Positions 28,989 through 38,500 of a stretch of 64,000 nucleotides of DNA are shown here, one piece after another (positions within the stretch are counted from its first letter, which is position 1; every line of letters begins with the position of its first letter). The stretch comes from Idiomarina ramblicola (GTDB lineage: Bacteria; Pseudomonadota; Gammaproteobacteria; Enterobacterales; Alteromonadaceae). The notes under the pieces were generated by a model. The model made no database searches. It was not told the origin of the DNA and saw only the letters and a list, made by a program, of their open reading frames with translations. The stretch is from contig NZ_PIQC01000003.1 in the NCBI RefSeq assembly GCF_003987255.1, positions 402,503 to 466,502 of the forward strand, read 5' to 3'. The position numbers and the translations under genes were made by a program.

Positions 28989-30458
28989 TTACATCATTAC
29001 AACGTCAAATTGTTCCTGATTATACAGCGATTCGGTTTGTACTTTTATTTGACGTGAAACAAAGAGCTCAAGTTCAGCCAGGGCGTGAGATTCCTCGTTA
29101 AGTAAGGCTTCACTTACCTGAGCAGAGGCATAAACAACGAACTTATCTGCCTCGTAGGCTTTATGCACCCGGACAATTTCACGCATAATTTCATAGCAGA
29201 CCGTTTCAACCGTCTTCATGCTTCCCCGGCCCAGACAAACCGGGCATTCCGAACAAAGAACATGTTCCAGGCTTTCCCTGGTGCGTTTTCGCGTCATCTC
29301 AACCAGACCAAGAGAAGTGAAGCCATTAATGGTCGTTTTTGCCCGGTCTTTGGCCAGGGCATGTTCCAGACTGTGTAAGACCCGACGCTTATGCTCTTCA
29401 TCTTGCATGTCGATAAAGTCGATAATGATGATGCCACCTAAATTACGTAAACGTAATTGACGGGCAATCGACTGAGTGGCCTCGATATTGGTATTGAAGA
29501 TGGTTTCTTCTAAATTACGATGACCGACAAAGGCGCCGGTATTAATATCAACCGTCGTCATAGCTTCGGTCTGGTCGATAATCAGTGATCCCCCTGACTT
29601 TAAATCGACCCGGCGATCCAGCGCCCGCTGCATTTCATTTTCAACATCAAACAAATCAAAAATGGGTCGATCGCCCGTGTAGTATTCCAGCACAGAGGTT
29701 AATTCGGGGATAAAGTCCTGAGTAAAGACTTTCAGTGTATCGAAAGTGACTTTAGAATCGACCCGAATACGCTCAATTTCCTCCCCAACAAAGTCGCGCA
29801 AAACACGGCACGAAAGGTTGAGGTCTTCGTACAGCATACCTACTTTACGCTGTGCTTTTTTTCGTTTCTTTATTTTTTCCCACAACCGAAAAAGAAAATC
29901 GGCGTCGCCTCGTAAGGATTGATCTGGCGCGCCTTCTGCAGCGGTGCGAACAATAAATTTCCCGTCGCTTTTACTGACTTCTTCGGCTAACTGACGCAAA
30001 CGCTCGCGTTCCTCACCTTCTTCAATGCGCTGAGAGACGCCTACATGGTCACTCTTGGGCATAAAGACCAGATACCTTGACGGTAGGGTAATGTCGGTGG
30101 TTAAACGCGCTCCTTTGGTTCCCAGAGGGTCTTTAACCACCTGAACCATAATGTGCTGCCCCTGATGCACCAGCTCAGTAATCTTTTGTTGAGGCTTTTC
30201 GTCAGGCTGGGGTAAATCATCACCGTCTACCTGCACTACAATATCTGACGCATGTAAAAACGCGGCTTTATCCAGTCCAATATCAATAAAAGCAGCCTGC
30301 ATGCCCGGCAACACCCTGGATACCTTACCCATGTAGATATTGCCGACTAAACCACGCTTTGCCTGACGTTCAATGTGGACTTCCTGCAGGATGCCATTTT
30401 CAACAAGCACAACACGAGTCTCGGTGGGGGTCACATTCATTAAGACTTCAACGCTCAT
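28989..30458 (-). CDS. rng: Ribonuclease G
   Basis: 489 residues from the ATG at 30458, supported by AGGTGA 5 bases upstream and by alignment of MSVEVLMNVTPTETRV with E. coli RNase G. An S1 domain (about 35-125) with GNIYMGKVSRVLPGMQAAFIDIG in parts, the RNase E/G catalytic domain with the Mg-binding aspartates (DFIDMQDEEH region), and a zinc-link-like CSECPVC. It matures the 5' end of 16S rRNA and decays some mRNAs. It overlaps maf by 11 bases. Confidence 0.97.
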   Translation of the reverse strand: MSVEVLMNVTPTETRVVLVENGILQEVHIERQAKRGLVGNIYMGKVSRVLPGMQAAFIDIGLDKAAFLHASDIVVQVDGDDLPQPDEKPQQKITELVHQGQHIMVQVVKDPLGTKGARLTTDITLPSRYLVFMPKSDHVGVSQRIEEGEERERLRQLAEEVSKSDGKFIVRTAAEGAPDQSLRGDADFLFRLWEKIKKRKKAQRKVGMLYEDLNLSCRVLRDFVGEEIERIRVDSKVTFDTLKVFTQDFIPELTSVLEYYTGDRPIFDLFDVENEMQRALDRRVDLKSGGSLIIDQTEAMTTVDINTGAFVGHRNLEETIFNTNIEATQSIARQLRLRNLGGIIIIDFIDMQDEEHKRRVLHSLEHALAKDRAKTTINGFTSLGLVEMTRKRTRESLEHVLCSECPVCLGRGSMKTVETVCYEIMREIVRVHKAYEADKFVVYASAQVSEALLNEESHALAELELFVSRQIKVQTESLYNQEQFDVVMM

Positions 30459-31044
30459 CGACTTCACCTGTCATCTCGAACATCCGCAATAGTTGTTCTG
30501 TTTCATATAAAGGTAAGCCAACAACCGCAAAGTAGCTACCGTCAATGCGCTTTATAAACTTACCGCCATAGCCCTGGATGCCATAACCAGCGGCTTTGTC
30601 GTGAGGTTCACCGGTTTCCCAGTAGGCCGTTATTTCTTCATCGGTCAGTGAGGCAAATTCAACCTGAGTTGTCACTACCGCCGTTTCCTGGCCCGCAATG
30701 CTATGCCCGTTCCAGTGACACACACTGACAGAGGTTAACACCTGGTGAGTCTGACCCGACAGCTGTTTCATCATTTGACTGAAGTGTTCGTAATTTTCAG
30801 GTTTTTCCATCACTTGCCCCTGAAAACTGATCAGAGTGTCAGAACCTACCAACAGACAAGTGTCTCGCTGTCTTTTCGCTACGGCCTGTACCTTTTCTTC
30901 CGCTAAACGGCTGACATAATCATGAGCGCTTTCGGCTGGCCCTTGTCGTTCTTCTATATCGGGAACTTCACAGTCAAACGGACGATGCAGTAAAGTCAGT
31001 AATTCACGTCGCCGGGGAGAAGATGAGGCAAGCAACAAACGCAT
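30448..31044 (-). CDS. maf: Maf/YhdE nucleotide pyrophosphatase
   Basis: 198 residues from the ATG at 31044, which shares one base with the mreD stop. The LLLASSSPRRRELL start and the GSDTLISFQGQVMEKP segment are typical of the Maf family (YhdE-type, dTTP/UTP pyrophosphatase). It hydrolyses non-canonical or methylated nucleoside triphosphates and has been linked to septum formation. Part of the mreBCD-maf-rng-yhdP run. Confidence 0.95.
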   Translation of the reverse strand: MRLLLASSSPRRRELLTLLHRPFDCEVPDIEERQGPAESAHDYVSRLAEEKVQAVAKRQRDTCLLVGSDTLISFQGQVMEKPENYEHFSQMMKQLSGQTHQVLTSVSVCHWNGHSIAGQETAVVTTQVEFASLTDEEITAYWETGEPHDKAAGYGIQGYGGKFIKRIDGSYFAVVGLPLYETEQLLRMFEMTGEVDER

Positions 31045-31529
31045 TAAACGACTCCAAATCGACGACGCACTTTCCGCAGTAGAGGGAAGACCCAAAGCCA
31101 GAAAATAGCAGAAGTTAATACCGGCCAAAAGTATGACAACGTAAACTCAGCATCGTGCAAAAATACATTGGCTTCAAACACCACAAAGCGCTTAATAAAA
31201 ATCAGCACTGCTATCACCAAAGCTTGCTGTATTAAAGCGAAGTTACGAATACGCTGAAAATGCCGGGCTGCAAAATAAGTGACAACGACCATGCCAAGCG
31301 CATGAACACCGACTATAGAGCCCAGTAAAATATCACTCAGTACCCCTAACACCAATGCCGTGCCCATATTCACCCTATGTGGTAGAGCAATAATCCAGTA
31401 CAACATCACCAGCGTCGGCCAGTCTGGTCGGAATGTGTCAAAGGCAGCAGGCATTGGCATTATCATTAGGGTCAAAGCAATAATGTAAGTAACCAACAAG
31501 GTAATGAAGCCAGGTTTTACCACTATCAT
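31044..31529 (-). CDS. mreD: Rod shape-determining protein MreD
   Basis: 161 residues, with about five membrane helices. MreD is an inner-membrane partner of MreC and the elongation machinery. FDTFRPDWPTLVMLYWIIALP is the conserved N-terminal region of the family (seen in parts). Its start overlaps the mreC stop by 4 bases. Confidence 0.96.
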   Translation of the reverse strand: MIVVKPGFITLLVTYIIALTLMIMPMPAAFDTFRPDWPTLVMLYWIIALPHRVNMGTALVLGVLSDILLGSIVGVHALGMVVVTYFAARHFQRIRNFALIQQALVIAVLIFIKRFVVFEANVFLHDAEFTLSYFWPVLTSAIFWLWVFPLLRKVRRRFGVV

Positions 31530-32383
31530 TCCTCATCCTCATCAAAAATGGGTTGCTGTTCGCCTTGGCTTGGCCATAGCAGTAACACGTTACGTACCCT
31601 ATCGAGGGCACTGACCGGATCGGCAAATACCGTTGCAAAAGGCAACGATTCATCTCTTACAACACTGCTGATTTGTGCCACCGGGTACCCTTCGGGGAAA
31701 ACGCCTCCCAGGCCTGAAGACATGAGTAAATCGCCTTCCTGTAAATCACTGCTGTGTGGGATAAACATCAATTCGAGTCTGCCAATGTCACCGGTTCCCT
31801 GAGCCAATACTCGAATATCGTTCCGTTCAGAGCGCAAAGATATAGCATGGCTTTGATCCGACAAAAGTAATACGCGAGCGGTATTACCGCCAACATCCTG
31901 CACCTGACCTATGATGCCGTTACTGTCCAGTACAGGCTGGCCTTCGTAAACGCCACTTAACGTTCCCTTGTTGATAACCAACTGTTGGGAAAAAGGCTCC
32001 GAGGCTACGGCAATCACTTCTGCAACCATACGTCGGACGGAGTCACGAGCATCTGACCCCAGCAGCTCACGTAACCGCTTATTTTCATTCTGAAGAAAGC
32101 GCAACTGCTGCTGCTCGCCCTGCAGCTCAAGAATCGCTCTTTTTAGCCGTTTATTCTCATCACTTAACTGCGACGTTGTTTTCAGTGACTCAGATAAGCC
32201 GTCGAGTATTTGCTCTGGCAAAATGGCCAAGTATTGGACAGGTGCAACTAAGGAGTTCAAGAATAGCCTAACCGGCTTCATCGCCTGTAGACGATGATCA
32301 ATAAAAATCAGTAGAAACGAACAGGCTAGTGCGAGCACTAGCCTGGAAAGTAAGGATGGACCGCGGGCAAACAGCGTCTTCAT
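31526..32383 (-). CDS. mreC: Rod shape-determining protein MreC
   Basis: 285 residues. One N-terminal membrane helix (LVLALACSFLLIFIDH), a coiled coil (about 75-115) and two periplasmic beta domains (AEVIAVASEPFSQQLVINKG; GVYEGQPVLDSNGIIGQV). MreC connects the MreB filaments to the periplasmic wall synthesis enzymes. The C-terminus is short and acidic (FDEDEE). Three bases after mreB. Confidence 0.97.
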   Translation of the reverse strand: MKTLFARGPSLLSRLVLALACSFLLIFIDHRLQAMKPVRLFLNSLVAPVQYLAILPEQILDGLSESLKTTSQLSDENKRLKRAILELQGEQQQLRFLQNENKRLRELLGSDARDSVRRMVAEVIAVASEPFSQQLVINKGTLSGVYEGQPVLDSNGIIGQVQDVGGNTARVLLLSDQSHAISLRSERNDIRVLAQGTGDIGRLELMFIPHSSDLQEGDLLMSSGLGGVFPEGYPVAQISSVVRDESLPFATVFADPVSALDRVRNVLLLWPSQGEQQPIFDEDEE

Positions 32384-32386
32384 GAA

Positions 32387-33448
<1,062 letters not shown>

Positions 33449-33472
33449 TTATAAGCTAACAGAGTGACAGCA

Positions 33473-33502
33473 AAGAACTCAGTAAATGCTTACTGAGTTC
33501 TT
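33473..33502 (-). terminator. 13-bp perfect stem-loop between the FGE-like gene and mreB
   Basis: AAGAACTCAGTAA (33473-33485) and TTACTGAGTTCTT (33490-33502) are exact inverse complements around a 4-base loop. On the minus strand the stem includes the last sense codons and the stop codon of the upstream gene, and is followed by TTTGC, a poor T run. It may act as a weak terminator or attenuator that insulates mreB. Confidence 0.6.
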
Positions 33503-35349
33503 ACAACACGGAATCCAATGTAGTTGGAGTTAAAATCTGACGGAAGTTCCATTTTTGTAGAAACCCGGGCCAAACTTGGCGTAAAGTTCCAGGCGCCGCC
33601 CTTCACTACCACACCATCATCGGTTTCTGCCCACTCCCAGACATTACCAACAGTATCGTATAATCCCCAAGGGTTACGATGGAAACTGCCTACCGGTGCC
33701 GGACGTGTGTTTGACCAATCTGTACCACAATTACGGCAGTTCGCTTTACCATAACCGACATCATTTCCCCACCAAAAATCAGTTTCAGAACCTGAACGCG
33801 CAGCGTATTCCCATTCTGCTTCAGTTGGAATGCTGTATTTAAAGCCGCTTTTTTGAGTTAACCAGTCCGCATACGCTTTTGCGTCGTTATAACTAACACA
33901 AACAACCGGCGAGCTTTCTGATTGTTTAAACCCAGGATTTTTCCAACTCAGTTTTTCATTAAACTGAGGACGCCCCTGGCTCAAGCTGGCGCACGTTCCA
34001 TTTTTCTCTGCATCGGTGACATAAGCTGTATCCTCGACGAAGTTACCAAATTGCTCGACAGTGATTTCAGTATCGGAAATACCCAATGCCGTTGGAATTT
34101 CACGCGTTTCAGCAGGACGTTCATTCGGCAAACCATTACCGACTAAATCACCCATTTTAAATTTACCGGCCGGAACAACGACTAACTCAGGTCCACGTAC
34201 ATCACGGAACAGAATGTCCTGGATTTTTTCACCGCGAGTGAAAGAGTAGTCTGACTTCTCTAACTCAGCTCGAATGGAGGTAGCGTCTTTTAAAATAATC
34301 TCCTCTGCATAAGCTGAGTAACCGTATTTAAGAATTTCAATCTGATGTTCCCCGCCTGGAAGCATCACTTCTAGCGGCGTAGAGCCGTAGCTAACACCAT
34401 CGATAACAACTTCATCGTCATACACATTCGAGCGTATGGTTAACGGGTGCATGACGGAGCTATCAACCGTTTCTTCATCACCCGCTTGTAGCTCCCCCGG
34501 CCGTTGCTCCGATGCACAGTAGCGCATATCAACATTTAGGAGAGTACACGCCTGGCTTGTCGGTAACTGACCTCGAAGTTCCACTGCCAGTTTCACACCG
34601 TAGTTACCAGCTCCACTGAAGCCGTTACTTACCGTTTTTGAACCTAGGATTTGAACATTTGGGCTGGCTTTTTCAATGTTATCTCGTGCCAGTGAAGCTT
34701 CGCTTAAGCCATCCAGAATCGTATTAAGATATTGCTTTGAGGCCTTTTGCTTGGCCATCAATTTGCCGCGGTTCTCACATTGTCCGAGTGTTTCCTGGCG
34801 GTCACAACTGATTGACTGGCTCACTTCTAGCTCGCCAGTGCGATTAAATTCATTCTCTAAACGTTCAACACGCGCCAGATTACGCTGCTCTTTGAGCGTT
34901 TCGATTTCATTGATCAGGCTGTGCTTGCTAACACGCGCTTCTTCGACTTCACGCGCTTTCCCATTAACCAGGCTTACCTGCTGTTTAATGTCCGCTTTAT
35001 TCTGTTGATGAGCCATAACCGCTTGCTTGTACGCCTCTTGGGCGCCAGCAATGTCAATTGTTGGGTCTTCAACCAAGCGCTGATAGCGGTCATTCATTTC
35101 CGCCAATGCCGATTCGCGTTTTTCTTCCAGTTCGCTATTGCGCTCGCGCAAGTTTTGTAGCTTTTCTCTCAGTTCCCGTTCTTCTTGCTGAAGTGTATTA
35201 ACGGTGCCAGAAAAGTTTTCAAAGTCGCTCTCTAGAGTCGAAATCTGGTTAGCAATTTCTTCGACAGTCATCTCCTGCTGAGCAAGAGCCGTCGAGGCGA
35301 ATGTCAATGTAGAGGCCATTATCAGGGCCAGTCGAGCCAATCGCATCAT
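33490..35349 (-). CDS. Exported coiled-coil/PEGA/FGE-like (SUMF1-domain) protein
   Basis: 619 residues from the ATG at 35349 (35346 also possible), just behind GGAATGGGAAC. Order of parts: signal peptide ending STALAQQ (about 1-24), a long coiled coil (about 25-200, with LQQEERELREKLQNLRERN), a beta region with a few Cys, a PEGA-like domain (about 300-365; GVSYGSTPLEVMLPGGEHQ), and an FGE/SUMF1 domain to the end (PAGKFKMGD; SVPTEAEWEYAAR-like SIPTEAEWEYAARSG; GNVWEWAET; VKGGAWN; GFRVVRTQ). The C-terminal part has no Cys pair where formylglycine-generating enzymes carry their catalytic cysteines, so enzyme activity of that kind is unlikely. It probably binds or builds something in the periplasm. 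It lies between mshQ and mreB on the same strand. Function unknown. Confidence 0.85.
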   Translation of the reverse strand: MMRLARLALIMASTLTFASTALAQQEMTVEEIANQISTLESDFENFSGTVNTLQQEERELREKLQNLRERNSELEEKRESALAEMNDRYQRLVEDPTIDIAGAQEAYKQAVMAHQQNKADIKQQVSLVNGKAREVEEARVSKHSLINEIETLKEQRNLARVERLENEFNRTGELEVSQSISCDRQETLGQCENRGKLMAKQKASKQYLNTILDGLSEASLARDNIEKASPNVQILGSKTVSNGFSGAGNYGVKLAVELRGQLPTSQACTLLNVDMRYCASEQRPGELQAGDEETVDSSVMHPLTIRSNVYDDEVVIDGVSYGSTPLEVMLPGGEHQIEILKYGYSAYAEEIILKDATSIRAELEKSDYSFTRGEKIQDILFRDVRGPELVVVPAGKFKMGDLVGNGLPNERPAETREIPTALGISDTEITVEQFGNFVEDTAYVTDAEKNGTCASLSQGRPQFNEKLSWKNPGFKQSESSPVVCVSYNDAKAYADWLTQKSGFKYSIPTEAEWEYAARSGSETDFWWGNDVGYGKANCRNCGTDWSNTRPAPVGSFHRNPWGLYDTVGNVWEWAETDDGVVVKGGAWNFTPSLARVSTKMELPSDFNSNYIGFRVVRTQ

Positions 35350-35417
35350 GTTCCCATTCCAAGCTTGAAAAAATAACAAAGCGGCGTAAAAGCCAAAGCT
35401 GTAATCGCGCTATCGTT

Positions 35418-35444
35418 ATTGTAATAATAATGAACGTTCGTCAA
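35418..35444 (-). promoter_or_regulatory. Possible promoter of the FGE-like gene
   Basis: On the minus strand TTGACG (35444-35439) and TACAAT (35423-35418) are spaced by 15 bases. The hexamers are good, but the spacing is short. The gap 35350-35546 holds no other gene and no clear terminator for mshQ. Confidence 0.3.
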
Positions 35445-35546
35445 CGTCGCGCATTTTTGTTTAAACTCTGCTTTATGCTATTTGCTTGTCAACAAAAGAG
35501 CAAGAGGCATTGTCATCGAATTGTCGATTATTCGTTATAAATGACT

Positions 35547-38500
35547 TTACCAGCCCATTTCCTGCCAGTAAATCTGGCGGTTTCGACCACCGTATATACC
35601 GAATCTGCCCTCGGCTGCAGGGTCATTCGTATAGTTGTCATCGTCATTCCAGTCATATTCCAAAAACCCAGGAACATTGAGTTCGAAAGTAAACTCTGCC
35701 TGTAAACCGTATTCTTCAAAGCGCAACAGTTCCGACAGCAAGCTATCGGCATCCACCAGCTCGCCATCAACTAATGAGACAGAAGTTGGTTGTTCAGCCA
35801 TATCGGGCTCGGCAATGTTCATTCCTGTTTCCAGATTTTTTGCTGACAGAACGTTTATATCCGTCGGTTTAAGAACGCTGCAGCTATCAGAATCATTCCT
35901 AATAAAAAAGCTACCATCCCAATATTCAGCCCGTCCGGCGATTGGCAGCTCATCAACTTCAGCACCATAAATATTGTCCAACACAAAACGACCGTACAGT
36001 AACTTTGTGCTACCGTAGGTTTTATATGAAGGCGCTGGGGCTGCGGCGGGGAGAAGCGACCCTTTTATTACTGAATAATAATGATCAGCTTCGTTGTCGT
36101 TAAACTGCATGCCCAGAATATACCCCTTATACGGGCCCTCCTCTGCGCCGTCTCTATTATAAGTGACCGTCGGGTTCAAGGACGCAAATACAGCCTCTCC
36201 CTCGTTCCACACCAGATCGACTGCCGATTGAGTCAGTTGCCCTCCGTCCAGTAATTCCTTAGTCCCTTCTACGTCATTAAATGGATAGAACTGAAGCTCA
36301 CCTTCTGCCTCATCCGTCGGGTAATTCCTTGTCGTGTTCCCACTTTTATTGAGTGCGGTCAGAGTAGTCACAGAAACTCCTTCCGCATCCAGCATCTGGG
36401 GTTGCCCAATATAATAAAACCCGTCGTCACTTACACCGCAAGTGTTTATAAACCCATCAGCGACATCAAGTTGAAATTCAAAAGGAATGAACCGTTCTAT
36501 TTTGCGGTCGGTTTCTAACGTAATTTCTCCAGTATGATACCCTGATAAATAGTCTCCACTTTCTATATAAGCCGTTACCAAAGTGGAGCCAACTTCTGAA
36601 TAGGTCAGTTCCGTATTGGTAAAAATACCGTTCCCAGCTTTGCTAAACCCATCAGCATTAGTCAAAACTCCCGCCACGGGCGAATCTGCGGTAGCCTGCG
36701 TCTGCTCAAGAAGTTGCAATTTTTCAGCGTTAGCTTCATTGCCAAAGTTTGGTGTGATATCACCGCTAATATTAAGCGCACTTAATGTGACGGTGAAACG
36801 TTCTCCGGCTTTAGCTAAAATATTATCATAGTAATTGTTAGAGTTATTCTGACTTGGTTCGACACCTATCGAACTCGGCTGCCATACAAATGCCTGAGAG
36901 ATCCCAGTTAACACTTTACCGTTGGGTAACTCTGCTTCTGCACTAAGAGTAATAGCGCCAGCATCGTCGTAGTTCACATTGAGAGGGGCTTTGCCGCTGT
37001 CAAAGCTAACATCGACCTCTGAACCTTCACTTTCGGTAACCTCCGTGCCATTGATCGCCGCCCCCATTAAACATTGCCCCGGGTCAACACAGTTCATCCC
37101 CATTGAGACTTCACTCAAGGGTGCCACAATAGCCTGACAGGCTAATGTTTGGCTGTTCTTTTCTATTGCTTGTAAATAAATACCGTTATAGGCTTGGCCT
37201 GAAATCTGCTTTGAAATGGCTGTATTAGCTATGTTGGTTCCATCAGTGAACAGCAAGCCGGTATCAGCGAACTGAATGAGACAATTCTCACTCTCCTCAC
37301 CATTAATAAAGCACCTTGGCGGACTATTGCCTGTGGGGTTAGAGCTGCTCACTTCTACAGAGTACGTACCTGCTTGGTACTTCTGTAACTGAGTGACATC
37401 CTGACCAATGAACTGCAGAGGATTATTACTCCAGCGATCAGCTCCACCAGCTACAGACAACTCAACAGTCGATGGGGTATTGTTGAGCTCAGAACAGCTA
37501 TCATCACTGCAGGCCTTTACCGTTATTTCCGCGCCGGTACAAGTTAAAGCAGGGCTATTGAACTCAATTCGGTAGTAATCATCTTGCGTTCCATTAAAGC
37601 ACTGTACCCTTTGATTTTGAAGCTCTGTTAGTTGAGCATCCGATAAGGCTTTATCAAAAATAGTCAGTTCATCTAAAAAGCCATCAAAATAACGACCTGC
37701 AAAAGTTTGATCTGAACCAAGCTGTAAATTATCTTGGTTGGTTCTTAGCTGTCCTTCGTAGTTTTCAGTTCCAGCCTCTGCTCCGTTAATAAACATGGTT
37801 TGCTGACCATTTCTATAACGGATGGCGACATAACTCCAGACATTTCTTGGTACCACCCTATTGCTGTTGAACTCGCGTATACTGCCATCCGAAAGATTCC
37901 ACCACCAGTTAATAGTGCCATCCGGATTCAAGTGAAATTCATAGTTTTCATCTTTTGACAGAATTGTCATCAGTCCGCTGTCAGGATATGAGACGGGCTT
38001 AACCCATAAACCTATAGTGAATTCGTCTGTAAAATCCAGTTGCTCTGAGTCGGTGACTTCAAGGTAACTTTGTTGGCTTTTATCAAAATAGCCATAGCCA
38101 CATGTACCCATATTGGCATCGTTAACTTCCAGCGCTGAGCCAGCACCAGCACCGCGCCAACTTGCGCCGTTAACGGCAACACCATCCAAGCCGTTACCTG
38201 AGTCATCAATAATTTCTCCCGCGCTATTGCTCCACGGGCCGCTGTTCATTCTCCACTTTAACACAGGCGTTTCTGGCTGAGCTGGTTCGGCAGTGCAAAA
38301 CTGGCCACCGTCAATCGGCGATTGAGGATTTACATAAGTCACTTCGGGTCCCTGACCTGATCCCCCATAGCCAAACCGGCTGCCACCAACACTGAGCCCC
38401 CCTTCTATCTCAGTCTGCTGCCAATAGGAAGAACCGCGCTCGAAATATAAATCGCCCGAAACATAAATATAACCTCTAAACTCAACATTCCGTTCCAGTA

